The notes under the pieces were generated by a model. The model saw nothing but the letters and a program-made list of their open reading frames with translations. It had not been told where the DNA came from and did not search any database. Both the position numbers and the translations under genes were made by a program. Below, one piece after another: positions 9,864 through 18,919 of a stretch of 64,000 bases of DNA (its first letter is position 1; every line of letters starts with the position of its first letter). Source of the stretch: CAVWZH01 sp963765285 (lineage in GTDB: Bacteria > Acidobacteriota > Terriglobia > Terriglobales > Acidobacteriaceae); assembly GCA_963765285.1 (NCBI GenBank), contig CAVXVR010000004.1, positions 682,001-746,000 on the forward strand, in the 5' to 3' direction.

Positions 9864-12500
9864 GTGGTAACGAAACCGGCCGGATGGGCGGAACAAACTG
9901 CTGAGCGAGGCTTTCGCCTCCACGGCCTCAACATTCGTCCTCGTTTGACGCTCTGCTTTGTCTCCATCATCCTGGCGATGCTAGCGGGAAATGCGGTTTT
10001 GCTGTGGCAATTTCACCAAGCCAGGGTTCAAGCAGAGCGTTTGGGCGGAGTTGATCAGGAACTAATCGCCGTGTTGCAGGCTCATACCAGTCTCATGTCG
10101 TTCTATGAGAGGCTGGACCAGCTCGCGCAATCTGAAAACACCGACGGGCTCGTGAAGGAAATGAACGCTCTTCGTGACGCTCTTCTCAAGAACAACCGGC
10201 GCAGCCGAAACGCCCTCAACAATTTGCCGGCACAAGTGCAACTGGATCCGACGCTGCTGCCCACTTTGCAAACCATCCAGGACGCTTTACCGGCAGAGAT
10301 TGAGGCGATCACTGTGCTGGCCAAATTGCGGGATTGGCAGGCCGTACGTTTACGTCTGGCCAACCAAATCCGGCCCCTCGAATCCCGAAGCGCGGCCCTG
10401 GTCGAGGACGTCGATCGAGAGGTCGCCGAGCAAAGGACTCAGGCGCTGTTAAACATTGGCCAAGCACAACAGCGGATTCTCTTAGTTGTGATCATCACCG
10501 CAATGTTGACACTGCTGTTCGCCGCCTTCCTCGGCTTGGCCATCACCCGCAGTATCACTCAGCCACTAGGGCGATTGATGGAAGGCTCCAGAGCTTTGGC
10601 AAGAGGTGATTTCAGTCATCGCGTGCCGGCCACAGGAAAAGACGAGATCGCCGGCCTCGGGAGCGTGTTCAACGACATGATTGTAAGACTGCAGGACCTC
10701 TACCGCGAGCTGCAACACAGAGAGACCTATCTTGCAGAGGCTCAACAACTCAGCCATACCGGCAGCTTCGGCTGGGAGGTTTCGAGCGGAGAGCTCTCCT
10801 GGTCGGAGGAGACCTTTCGGATTTTTGATTTCGATCCGAAGGCCAAAGTTACGCGGGAGATGTTCGTGCAGCGAACTCACCCAGAAGACCGGGCGATGGT
10901 CCAGCAAATCATCAATCGGCTGTCGACAGAAGAGAGAGAGTTCGACTTTGAACACCGGCTGCTGATGCCCAACGGCTCCATCAAGCATCTTCGAGTCGTG
11001 GGTCGTCCTTCAGGGGCAGATCCGGGGGGTGGGACTCAATTCGTCGGAGCTGTGACTGACATCACCGAGCGCAGACTGACCGAACAAATCCTGCGGCAAA
11101 GCGAAGCCTACCTTGCGGAAGCGCAGCGGTTGAGCCAAACCGGCAGTTGGGCGTGGACGCCCGCCACTGGCGATATCCGGTACTGGTCCGAAGAGTGTTA
11201 CCGCGTGCTGGGTTTCGACCCGCAGGGGCCGCTGCCGCGATTTGAAACATTCTTGCAACGAATTCATCCGGACGACCAAGCGGCGACCCGGGAAGGGTTT
11301 GAAAAAGCAATCCGCGACCGGGCAGACTTTGAACTCGACTACCGCGTCCTTCATCCCGACCGGGGCGTCAGGAACATCCACGTCGTAGGACATGCAGTGC
11401 TTGGCGGTTCGGGCGAACTGGTTGAATTCGTGGGTACGGTAATCGACATCACGGAGCGCAGGCGCGCAGAAGAGGAACTTCAGCAACTGGTTGATTTCGT
11501 ACCCCAGGTGATTGTGGTACTCGGACCCGATGGCAAGTGGATTCACATCAATCGCGGCGCCCGGGAATACACCGGTCTCACGCTTGACGACTTCCGGTCA
11601 GGGAATGGGGTCAGCAACGTGATTCATCCCGACGACGCGGAAAAGGTGCGGACGGTACGCGAGCGTGGACTTTCCACGACCGACCCGTTTGAGATCGAGG
11701 CCAGATTGCGGGGACAAGATGGCGTTTACCGCTGGTTCTTGTTCCGTTATAACCCCTTGGTCGAAGGCGGCTTGGTCAGAAGATGGTACGGCACCGCCAC
11801 GGAAATCGAATCGCGGAAGCAGGAAGAAGAGCGGGTCCGAAAAGAGAACGTGCGCCTGGAAGAGCGCACCCGAATCGCGCAGGAACTCCATGACACACTT
11901 CTGCAGACCTTCCTGAGCGCTTCCATGCAGCTCAGCGTAGCCCTGGATGGCCTACCGGCAGATTTGCAGATCAAACCACGGTTCGATCGGATTCTTGAGA
12001 TCATCAACCAGGGGATCGAGGAGGGCCGGAACACCATTCAGGGCCTTCGCTCATCGGACTACCGCACTTTGGATCTGGTGATGGCCTTGTCACGCGTTCA
12101 ACAGGAACTCCCGATTCAACCCCATGTGGACTTTCGCGTGATGGTCGCCGGGCGGCAGAAGCCGCTGCGGCCCCCAATCCGGCATGAAATCTACCGAATT
12201 GGTAGAGAGGCTCTGGTCAACGCATTCTGTCATTCCCGGGCCAAGCGGGTCGAGTTCGAACTCGAATACGCCGAGAGCGACCTGCGCATGCGGGTACGCG
12301 ACAACGGATGTGGAATCGACCCTCAGGTGTTGCAGGCTGGGCGCTCCGGGCATTGGGGCCTGGAAGGCATGCGCGAGCGGGCCGCCAGAATCGGTGGACT
12401 ACTCGAAATCTCGAGCAGTGCGCTCAGCGGTACGCAGGTCCAACTCCTCCTCCCAAGCGGTGTCGCATTCCAGGCCTCGCCTGCGGACCAAAATTCGTAA
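9864..12500 (+). CDS. membrane sensor histidine kinase with HAMP and three PAS domains (NarL/HisKA_3 type)
   Basis: An 878-residue sensor. Helix 1 spans about residues 28-48 and helix 2 about 206-229, bracketing a helical periplasmic domain of about 155 residues that resembles a four-helix bundle. A HAMP linker follows (RSITQPLGRLMEGSRAL), then PAS domains at about 290-400, 415-535 and 540-655; the first two end in DITERR-type PAC segments and begin with near-identical YLAEAQ-LS-TGS motifs. The dimerisation/phosphoacceptor helix has ELHDTLLQTF with H676. The ATPase domain shows an N-box near REALVNAFCHS, DNGCGI and GHWGLEGMRERA. It is a NarX/DegS-type kinase that should act on a LuxR-type regulator, but no response regulator is adjacent. 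The start is GTG after AGGGAG. It lies downstream of an orphan solute-binding protein. Confidence 0.93.
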   Translation: MVTKPAGWAEQTAERGFRLHGLNIRPRLTLCFVSIILAMLAGNAVLLWQFHQARVQAERLGGVDQELIAVLQAHTSLMSFYERLDQLAQSENTDGLVKEMNALRDALLKNNRRSRNALNNLPAQVQLDPTLLPTLQTIQDALPAEIEAITVLAKLRDWQAVRLRLANQIRPLESRSAALVEDVDREVAEQRTQALLNIGQAQQRILLVVIITAMLTLLFAAFLGLAITRSITQPLGRLMEGSRALARGDFSHRVPATGKDEIAGLGSVFNDMIVRLQDLYRELQHRETYLAEAQQLSHTGSFGWEVSSGELSWSEETFRIFDFDPKAKVTREMFVQRTHPEDRAMVQQIINRLSTEEREFDFEHRLLMPNGSIKHLRVVGRPSGADPGGGTQFVGAVTDITERRLTEQILRQSEAYLAEAQRLSQTGSWAWTPATGDIRYWSEECYRVLGFDPQGPLPRFETFLQRIHPDDQAATREGFEKAIRDRADFELDYRVLHPDRGVRNIHVVGHAVLGGSGELVEFVGTVIDITERRRAEEELQQLVDFVPQVIVVLGPDGKWIHINRGAREYTGLTLDDFRSGNGVSNVIHPDDAEKVRTVRERGLSTTDPFEIEARLRGQDGVYRWFLFRYNPLVEGGLVRRWYGTATEIESRKQEEERVRKENVRLEERTRIAQELHDTLLQTFLSASMQLSVALDGLPADLQIKPRFDRILEIINQGIEEGRNTIQGLRSSDYRTLDLVMALSRVQQELPIQPHVDFRVMVAGRQKPLRPPIRHEIYRIGREALVNAFCHSRAKRVEFELEYAESDLRMRVRDNGCGIDPQVLQAGRSGHWGLEGMRERAARIGGLLEISSSALSGTQVQLLLPSGVAFQASPADQNS

Positions 12501-12508
12501 CTAGGCGA

Positions 12509-14113
12509 TCATTGGGGCCGCACCGGAATCCGCAGCTTGCGGATTCGATAAGCTAGAGTCGTCCGTTTCATCCCCAGGCGGACGGCTGCGCCCTTCGGCC
12601 CACCCGTCACCCAGTTCGATTCGCGCAGGGCGCGCAGCACATGTTCGCGCTCCATCTCTTCGAGCGTGCTTAGCGTGCTGTGGGACTCCTCTGAGACCTT
12701 ACCTTTATCCTTCAGTTCCTCCAGCGGAGCGCGGAGGCTGGTTCCGGGCGAAAGAATCACCGCTCGCTCGATAAAGTTTTGCAGCTCCCGCACATTTCCC
12801 GGCCAGGGATAGTTAACCAGGACCTCCATGGTGTGGTCCGGAATGGTCCGGATACGGCGATTCATTCTGCGGGCGTATTTGTCCACGAAATGCCGGACCA
12901 TCACCGGTATATCCTCGCGACGTTCGCGTAACGGAGGGACCGTCAGAGGGAACACATGCAGCCGGTAGTACAAGTCGCTGCGGAATGTTCCCTCTTCAAC
13001 CATCTGCTTCAGGTCCCGGTGAGTCGCGGCAATCACGCGTACGTCGACCTGCTGGGTGCGTGTGCTGCCCAGGCGCTCGAATTCATGCTCCTGCAAGACG
13101 CGCAGCAGTTTGGATTGCAGCTCGGGCGGAATGTCCCCGACTTCGTCCAGGAACAGCGTGCCTTTGTCGGCTACTTCGAAGCGGCCGGGCTTGCGCATGA
13201 CGGCGCCGGTGAAGGCGCCTTTTTCGTGCCCGAACAGCTCGCTCTCCAGCAGCCCGGAGGGAATGGCCGCACAGTTTATCTTGATGAAGGGCCGGTCGCG
13301 CCGCGCGCTGCGATTGTGAATGGCCTGGGCAATCAATTCCTTCCCGGTCCCCGTCTCTCCCTGAATCAAAACGCCGGAGTCGGTCGGGGCCACCACCTCC
13401 AATTCCTGCAAAACCCGTTGCAGTGCCGGGCTTCCACCCACTATGCCTTCAAACTGTGGTGCGATGCCCGCTTCGTCCTCGACGTAAGCGTTCTCTTCGC
13501 GGACTTCCTGCTTCAGCTTACGCAGTTCTTCGTCGAGCAAAAAATTTGCCAGGCTTAGCGACACCTGGTCGGCTGCCAGCAAGAGCAACTGAACTTCGTC
13601 CTCGGAGTAGTCGTGCGGCCGTGAGCCGGCGATGCTGAGTACTCCAAAACAACCACGCGGGGTAGAGAGTGGCAGGCGGCAGAGCGAACGGTACCCCCGG
13701 GCCGCTGCGGCCTTCGCCTCTTTCTGCATCGCCAGCCGTTGATCGTATTGCCAGTCCACCACCCAGAGTGGCTTCCGCTCCTGATACACCGACCACACGG
13801 TGCTTTCCTCGACGGGGACTTCCGTAGGGTCGAGTTGCTTCCCACCAAACGACCGCCAGCGGACATCCTGATTCTCGCCATCGAAAAGCACGATGTTCAC
13901 CAGGTCGCACGGAATCAGCGGACGGAAGAAGGCGGCCAGATGGTGCGGGAGCAACTCAGGCGTCAGGGTCGCAATCGATCGCGAGAGGCGCGACAGTCCT
14001 TCACAGCGGGCCGCCAGGGCTTCCGATGCGGTCAAGAGCGGCTGGTACGGTGCGTGGGATAACGCGCTTACAAAAGGTGGCGGCGGTGTCAGACCAAACT
14101 CGGCTGCGCTCAT
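12509..14113 (-). CDS. sigma54-dependent transcriptional activator with N-terminal GAF domain (FhlA-like)
   Basis: A 534-residue enhancer-binding protein. Residues about 30-190 form a GAF-type sensor domain in place of a receiver domain, so control is by ligand and not by phosphorylation. The AAA+ domain (about 225-455) has Walker A GETGTGKE (252-259), the sigma54-contact loop GAFTGA (299-304), Walker B GTLFLDEVGD (318-327) and the R-finger region FRSDLYYRL. A Fis-type helix-turn-helix ends the protein (GAAVRLGMKRTTLAYRIRKL). It should activate sigma54 promoters; I found no clear -24/-12 site in the window. It converges with the histidine kinase with only 8 bases between stop codons. The ATG has a GGGGAG ribosome site. 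Confidence 0.95.
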   Translation of the reverse strand: MSAAEFGLTPPPPFVSALSHAPYQPLLTASEALAARCEGLSRLSRSIATLTPELLPHHLAAFFRPLIPCDLVNIVLFDGENQDVRWRSFGGKQLDPTEVPVEESTVWSVYQERKPLWVVDWQYDQRLAMQKEAKAAAARGYRSLCRLPLSTPRGCFGVLSIAGSRPHDYSEDEVQLLLLAADQVSLSLANFLLDEELRKLKQEVREENAYVEDEAGIAPQFEGIVGGSPALQRVLQELEVVAPTDSGVLIQGETGTGKELIAQAIHNRSARRDRPFIKINCAAIPSGLLESELFGHEKGAFTGAVMRKPGRFEVADKGTLFLDEVGDIPPELQSKLLRVLQEHEFERLGSTRTQQVDVRVIAATHRDLKQMVEEGTFRSDLYYRLHVFPLTVPPLRERREDIPVMVRHFVDKYARRMNRRIRTIPDHTMEVLVNYPWPGNVRELQNFIERAVILSPGTSLRAPLEELKDKGKVSEESHSTLSTLEEMEREHVLRALRESNWVTGGPKGAAVRLGMKRTTLAYRIRKLRIPVRPQ

Positions 14114-14188
14114 AGCTCACTCCCCTGTTATGCCGTAATCATGGACCAGAGCGGTTTGACCGACAACCCTAGATGGAGGTCTTTTTTG

Positions 14189-14206
14189 GTCACATCATGA
14201 AGTGAC
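14189..14206. promoter_or_regulatory. short inverted repeat upstream of the sigma54 activator
   Basis: GTCAC and GTGAC arms separated by 8 bases, 75 bases upstream of the activator start codon. It could be an autoregulatory site, but no assignment is possible from sequence alone. Confidence 0.25.
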
Positions 14207-14330
14207 AATGGTCTACCACTTTTGAGGAAGAGCTGGATAACGCTGCCGTTCCGGTTTTGCGATGGCTCTTCTACTTACGCCGCGCAAACCGGCAATCTGG
14301 CGGGTACCGCCTTGCTGCTAAATACTGAAC

Positions 14331-14407
14331 TGGTGGGCAGTGCAGGACTCGAACCTGCGACCTCCTGCTTGTAAGGCAGGCGCTCTAACCAGCTGAGCTA
14401 ACCGCCC
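14331..14407 (-). tRNA. tRNA-Val (anticodon UAC), CCA encoded
   Basis: The reverse strand folds as a complete cloverleaf. The acceptor arm GGGCGGT pairs with ACTGCCC (one G-T pair), the D-arm contains AGCTCAGCTGGTTAGAGC, and the anticodon stem CCTGC/GCAGG closes the loop CTTACAA with anticodon TAC. The T-arm has GGTTCGAGTCC. The 3' CCA is encoded (TGG at 14331-14333 on the plus strand). It reads GUA and GUG valine codons. It stands alone between the sigma54 activator and a deacetylase gene. Confidence 0.96.
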
Positions 14408-14515
14408 ATTCGCTCTGGACGCCGTGCCCGGTTGGGAACCTCGCGAATGATGAAAAACACTACTTGATTTCGAGTATACGTGCGCCCGGAAACAGCGGTC
14501 AATGTGAGAACCAGC

Positions 14516-14604
14516 TCTTGGCTTTTGGCTCTTAGCTCTTGGCTCTTCGCTCTTATCCTTCGGCCAGAAGGTGGATGAATGAAGCTAAGAGCGAAGAGCT
14601 GAGT
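14516..14604. repeat. AGCTCTTGGC-type low-complexity inverted repeat
   Basis: The left arm repeats GCTCTTGGCTTTTGGCTCTTAG-like words; the right arm (14581-14604) has the complement AGCTAAGAGCGAAGAGCTG. Related elements occur at 32124-32172 and 41349-41390. Confidence 0.7.
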
Positions 14605-14620
14605 TTGCTAGACTTGCCGC

Positions 14621-15517
14621 GTGCGCCGTTTGATCGTCAATGCGGACGATTTTGGTCTTACCGCCGGCGTGAACCGCGCGATTCAGCAGGCTTATGAATG
14701 CGGCGTGGTAACTTCCGCCACGCTGATGGCGAACGGTCCGGCCATGGTTGATGCGGTTCGAATAGCCCAATCGGCGCCACAACTAAGCGTTGGCTGCCAT
14801 GTGGTGCTGGCCGACGGCTCTCCGGTCATGGAGCCGGGCCAGGTGCCGAGCCTCATTCACGGCCGCCACCAATCCGATGGCTCCGCATCTTTTTACAAGG
14901 GATTCAGTGATCTGGCGTTTCATGCGATGTTCGGCCGGTTCGCCCCGGAGCAAATTGAAGCCGAAATCACAGCGCAAATTCGCAAGTTGCAGGCGGCCGG
15001 GATCGTGGTATCGCACCTGGATACGCACAAACACACTCACATGATCCCGCAGATTTTGGGGCCTCTGCTGCGGGCGGCCGCGGCCTGCGGCGTACGCAGC
15101 ATCAGAAATCCTTTTGAGCCTGTACGCCTGTCGCTGCTCGGTCACCGGGCTGGGATGTGGAAACGATTCGCGCAAGTCAAAGTTCTTGGCCGCCTGGCCG
15201 GCAAATTCCGCCGGCAAGTCGAAAACGCAGGCGTCTTTACTCCCGATGGAACTGTTGGCATTGTGTCCACCGGCTGGCTGGACGAGCAGTTGCTCAAGTT
15301 CCTGGTACAACATCTCTCCGAGGGAACGTGGGAACTGGTCTGCCATCCCGGCTACAATGACGCCGACCTTCAAGTCGTTAACACGCGATTGCGCGAATCC
15401 CGGGAGCGGGAGTTGAGGCTGTTTGGCTCGCCCGAGGCACGGGAGTTAATGGCTAACAACGGCATCGAACTCATCTCTTACGCTCAGGTGGGTAAGACCG
15501 ATACCAGCGATCACTGA
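14621..15517 (+). CDS. YdjC/ChbG-HpnK family carbohydrate deacetylase
   Basis: A 298-residue metal-dependent deacetylase. The family signature NADDFG (residues 7-12) supplies the metal-binding aspartates, and HLDTHKHTHM (about 137-146) supplies metal histidines. The later CHPGYND motif is the third conserved element. Family members remove acetyl groups from N-acetylglucosamine-containing compounds (ChbG) or act in hopanoid biosynthesis (HpnK); no hopanoid genes lie nearby, so the substrate is open. The GTG start has no Shine-Dalgarno site but is preceded by TAGACT six bases upstream, a possible leaderless promoter. It is preceded by a repeat element and followed by a PilZ gene in the same direction. 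Confidence 0.9.
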   Translation: MRRLIVNADDFGLTAGVNRAIQQAYECGVVTSATLMANGPAMVDAVRIAQSAPQLSVGCHVVLADGSPVMEPGQVPSLIHGRHQSDGSASFYKGFSDLAFHAMFGRFAPEQIEAEITAQIRKLQAAGIVVSHLDTHKHTHMIPQILGPLLRAAAACGVRSIRNPFEPVRLSLLGHRAGMWKRFAQVKVLGRLAGKFRRQVENAGVFTPDGTVGIVSTGWLDEQLLKFLVQHLSEGTWELVCHPGYNDADLQVVNTRLRESRERELRLFGSPEARELMANNGIELISYAQVGKTDTSDH

Positions 15518-15613
15518 GGGATGTCCGGCGGCCGAAACACTTTGGTAATCACAGACTTTGACTGACCGGGTTATTATGTCTCAGCCGTTTTGGGGACGTG
15601 CGCCTGCACCCCG

Positions 15614-16327
15614 ATGCCAGAAAATCTAGAGCCGCGAGTCACCGTCGATCTTACTGTCCGCATCTGGGGAATGGATGCGGGCGGACGGCCTTTTTTCCAG
15701 AACGCCCAGGCTCAAAATATCAGCGATCATGGAGCCAAACTTTCCGGCATTGAACATCCGCTCAAAGCTGGCGACGTCATTGGCGTACAGGTTGGAGAAA
15801 AGAAAGCCCGCTGCAGAGTGATCTGGGTGATCGACGCGGGGCAACTGCAAAAGATCCAGGCTGGGGTGCAAATGCTCGAGGGACAGCCCAGCCCCTGGCA
15901 GCAGGAAGTAGCGCAGGGAGACAAACCTCGTCCGGCGCCCGCGCCCGTGAAAGAAGCTGTTTCCGATCCCGCCACCGGGCCGCACGGCAAGCGGCGATTT
16001 GAACGCCACCGTATCCCATTCCCGATCGAAATCGCCACCGATCAGGGCAGCACACACATGCACACACAGGCGACGGACATTGGAGGGCGAGGGTGTTATG
16101 TGGAGACCCGGCTTCCGCTCGCCCTCGGCACCGCTTTGGTTGTCTCATTCTGGTTGGAGGCGGAGAAAATCAGCACACCGGCCATCGTCCGCACCTCAGA
16201 CGGGGGAGTTGGCATGGGTATCGAGTTCACCGGACTCGATGAGCCAACCCAGCTACGGCTGCAGCGCCACCTGGAGACAACGGACGAAGGCTCCGATTCC
16301 CAGCAGAACGCGCAATTCGTGCCCTAG
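15614..16327 (+). CDS. protein with two PilZ-like domains
   Basis: About 237 residues. The first half (roughly residues 5-90) has a PilZ-like beta fold: RVTVDLTVRIWG, ISDHGAKLSG, GDVIGVQVGEKKARCRVIWV. After a proline/alanine linker the second half holds a clear c-di-GMP-binding signature: the RRFERHR arginine motif (about 127-133), then the TDIGGRGCYVET motif, the D/N-x-S-x-x-G equivalent with S replaced by G. The second domain could therefore bind c-di-GMP, while the first lacks the arginine motif. I preferred the ATG at 15614 over the in-frame TTG at 15590; neither has a good ribosome site. The output partner is unknown. Confidence 0.82.
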   Translation: MPENLEPRVTVDLTVRIWGMDAGGRPFFQNAQAQNISDHGAKLSGIEHPLKAGDVIGVQVGEKKARCRVIWVIDAGQLQKIQAGVQMLEGQPSPWQQEVAQGDKPRPAPAPVKEAVSDPATGPHGKRRFERHRIPFPIEIATDQGSTHMHTQATDIGGRGCYVETRLPLALGTALVVSFWLEAEKISTPAIVRTSDGGVGMGIEFTGLDEPTQLRLQRHLETTDEGSDSQQNAQFVP

Positions 16328-16329
16328 AC

Positions 16330-16335
16330 TAGAAT
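16330..16335 (+). promoter_or_regulatory. candidate -10 box of a leaderless transcript
   Basis: TAGAAT begins 3 bases after the PilZ stop codon and ends 6 bases before the ATG at 16342; no ribosome site intervenes. Confidence 0.4.
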
Positions 16336-16341
16336 TACTAA

Positions 16342-17676
16342 ATGGATGTTGGAGAGCGCTTGGGCGCTTGGGCGGCTGGGCCTACGCCCCGTCATGGCCA
16401 TCGTCTGGCCATAATTTTGCTGCTGCCGCTGATTATTGAGCTGACTTCCGCTTCAGCGGGTTCATTGCCCGTGGGTGCGGACACCCCGCTGGTGGTAGAC
16501 CGAAGCAGCCACATCGTTGTCATGGAGTATGAGGCCTGGTTTGGGCCGAGAGCAGTGACGTTTCAGGGCGCGGCCGCCAAGCCCAGGCTGCAGTCCGCAG
16601 ACATGCGGCCCGTGGGTGGCGGTTATGACAGCGCCGATCCCGCAGTCATCCGGCAGCACGTGGAGTGGCTGGAGTACATGGGCGCCGACGCCGCGATCGC
16701 CGATCTGACGAATAACGTGAGCTGCATCTTTAACAGCGAGGCGTTTCTCAAGAAATATGTCCGGAACTGCTCGCCTTCTTTCCGGGCCTACAACCAAAAC
16801 ATTCGTGACAATACCGGCAACCTTTATCCGGCGTGGACAAAGCTGGGGACCCGGCTCAAGCTCATTCCACTCTTAGGTGGCATTGACGCAAATGTCTTGT
16901 TGAAAGACACGGACGGGAAAACAGCACTCGAAAAAGAGATCGAATATTTCGGCGCGCGCATGCGCGAGAATCCCGGCCTCACCGTCATCTACGAAGGCAA
17001 GCCCCTAATGCTGATTTTTCTCGGGGCGGCGCAGGATCCGGACACCGCTGACAATCCATTGTGGTTTCGCATCAGAAAATTCCTGGGAATACATCCCGAG
17101 ATCGAGGGCAAATACACCCTCAAAATGATGGCGGGATATCTCGATAGCCAGCCCGGGTTGTGGGCCGAGCAAGGCATCCCCGACGGGCCAATTGAGATTA
17201 ACCCCGCATACGGCTTCTGGAGCTGGGTGGATCGCCTCAACCCGTCCTGCACGGTCGCCTCATGCCCGTACTACCCGACCTACAACAAAATCGACACCAG
17301 CATCCACCCGCGAGTGGAAAACTTCACGGTCTCGATTGCCACGGCGGGATCGGAGAGTGGATGGGGCTGTCCCGACCCGAATTCGCTGCCCTATTGCCCG
17401 GACGATTCCCTGCGCTTCGGCGATGATCATTCGTACGCCACGCTCGACGCATTCATGCTCTATGCGCGCCAGCTTGATCCCATCTTTCTCATCATCCATC
17501 AGTTCAATGAATTCGGCCCGCCGGACGAGGGTTTCGACGCAAACACCGACGATGACATTGAGCCCGCGAATCTCTGGGGACAAAGCGCGCTCGACGCGGT
17601 CCGGCAGCAAATCAAGCTGTACGGGCAGGAGGCCCGGCATGAGCCGATGCCCGGAGGGAGCGGCCCGCCACAGTAA
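16342..17676 (+). CDS. secreted glycoside-hydrolase-like protein, family uncertain
   Basis: 444 residues with an N-terminal signal segment (RLAIILLLPLIIELTSASAG, cleavage near residue 40). The mature protein has the alternating pattern of a TIM barrel: an early MEYEAWFGP strand, DPAVIRQHVEWLEYMGADAAIADLT (a helix and strand typical of GH99/GH71-like endo-glycanases), LKLIPLLGGID, KPLMLIFLGAAQD, YGFWSWVDRLNP and a late QFNEFGPPDEGFD with acidic residues that could be catalytic. Four or more cysteines suggest disulfides. I recognise no exact family, so substrate and activity are not assigned. TAGAAT precedes the ATG by six bases with no ribosome site. It precedes bshA by 100 bases. Confidence 0.7.
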   Translation: MDVGERLGAWAAGPTPRHGHRLAIILLLPLIIELTSASAGSLPVGADTPLVVDRSSHIVVMEYEAWFGPRAVTFQGAAAKPRLQSADMRPVGGGYDSADPAVIRQHVEWLEYMGADAAIADLTNNVSCIFNSEAFLKKYVRNCSPSFRAYNQNIRDNTGNLYPAWTKLGTRLKLIPLLGGIDANVLLKDTDGKTALEKEIEYFGARMRENPGLTVIYEGKPLMLIFLGAAQDPDTADNPLWFRIRKFLGIHPEIEGKYTLKMMAGYLDSQPGLWAEQGIPDGPIEINPAYGFWSWVDRLNPSCTVASCPYYPTYNKIDTSIHPRVENFTVSIATAGSESGWGCPDPNSLPYCPDDSLRFGDDHSYATLDAFMLYARQLDPIFLIIHQFNEFGPPDEGFDANTDDDIEPANLWGQSALDAVRQQIKLYGQEARHEPMPGGSGPPQ

Positions 17677-17776
17677 TCGGGTCCCTATAATCTGAATCCC
17701 CATTCCTCCCTTGCCATCGAATGGGAGAGGCTGAATAGCGCCTGCGTGAAGTTATCTGCCAGCCTTGAGGAGTCGA

Positions 17777-18919
17777 ATGAAAATAGGGATCACCTGTTAC
17801 CCCACGTACGGTGGCAGCGGTGTGGTGGCAACCGAGCTGGGACTCGAGCTGGCGGAGCGGGGGCACGAAATCCACTTCATTACTTATGCACAACCCATTC
17901 GGCTGACCACTCCCCATCCCAACATTCACTACCATGAAGTCGAAGTCTCGCGATACCCGTTGTTCGAGTACCCTCCCTACGATTTAGCGCTTGCCACGCG
18001 CATGGCTGAAGTCTCGGAACTTTATGATCTCGACCTGCTGCATGTGCATTATGCGATCCCGCACTCGGTAAGCGCCCTGCTGGCACGGCAGATGCTCGCG
18101 GCCAAGCCTCGGGGGCGCCGGCTTCCTTTCGTTACCACGCTTCACGGCACCGACATTACGCTGGTCGGACTCGACCGCTCGTATCTTCCCATCACCCGCT
18201 TCTCAATCGAGCAGAGTGACGGCGTGACTGCCATCTCAAAGTACCTACAGGAACGCACCATGCGGGAATTGGACGTCAGAAACCACATCGAAGTCATTTA
18301 CAACTTCGTCAATTGCGATACCTACAGACGAGGTCCTGGAAATCCCGAACTGCGGGCTGAATATGCGCCGAAGGGGGAGCGGATTCTGGTGCACCTTTCC
18401 AACTTCCGCCCGGTGAAGCGGGTGACCGATGTGATCGAAATATTCGATCGGGTACGGAAGCAGGTTCCAGCCAGGCTGCTGATGATCGGCGACGGCCCGG
18501 ACCGGTCGCGGGCAGAGTGGCTGGCGGTCCAGAAGGGCATTCATGAAGATGTGTTGTTCCTGGGCAAGCAGGAAGACGTAAAAGAAAACCTGGCGCTGGC
18601 CGACATCATGCTCTTGCCCAGCGAACTGGAATCGTTCGGCCTGGCCGCCCTCGAAGCTATGGCTTGTGAAGTGGTGCCCATCGCGACGCGCGTAGGCGGC
18701 GTTCCTGAAGTGATCGAACACGGCATCAGCGGTTATCTGGCCGATGTGGGCGATGTGGAGACCATGGCAAAATATGCGATCGACTTGCTGAAAGACGAGA
18801 GCGCCCTGAGAAATATGGGGAAAGCCAGCCGGGCCGGGGCTCAAGGCCGCTTCTGCACCACCCGGATCATACCGCTATATGAAGCGTTTTACCGTCGCGT
18901 GCTGGAGCGATCTTCGTAG
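17777..18919 (+). CDS. bshA: N-acetyl-alpha-D-glucosaminyl L-malate synthase BshA
   Basis: 380 residues, a GT4 glycosyltransferase that joins UDP-N-acetylglucosamine and L-malate in the first step of bacillithiol synthesis. Diagnostic features are the N-terminal MKIGITCYPTYGGSGVVATELG glycine-rich loop, HVHYAIPHS, TLHGTDITLVG, ISKYLQERT, LVHLSNFRPVKR and the C-terminal PSELESFGLAALEAMAC motif with the two donor-binding glutamates. These match the BshA subgroup closely, including the malate-binding region. The ATG follows GAGGAG. The stop lies inside the convergent LytS-type kinase gene (31-base overlap of the tails). A YpdA-like bacillithiol disulfide reductase is encoded at 46 kb, so the organism probably makes bacillithiol; bshB and bshC are not in the window. 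Confidence 0.94.
   Translation: MKIGITCYPTYGGSGVVATELGLELAERGHEIHFITYAQPIRLTTPHPNIHYHEVEVSRYPLFEYPPYDLALATRMAEVSELYDLDLLHVHYAIPHSVSALLARQMLAAKPRGRRLPFVTTLHGTDITLVGLDRSYLPITRFSIEQSDGVTAISKYLQERTMRELDVRNHIEVIYNFVNCDTYRRGPGNPELRAEYAPKGERILVHLSNFRPVKRVTDVIEIFDRVRKQVPARLLMIGDGPDRSRAEWLAVQKGIHEDVLFLGKQEDVKENLALADIMLLPSELESFGLAALEAMACEVVPIATRVGGVPEVIEHGISGYLADVGDVETMAKYAIDLLKDESALRNMGKASRAGAQGRFCTTRIIPLYEAFYRRVLERSS

Noticed and set aside
12956..13558. Open frame of 200 codons opposite the sigma54 activator
   Set aside because: No ribosome site or motif; it lies entirely within the AAA+ and GAF coding region.
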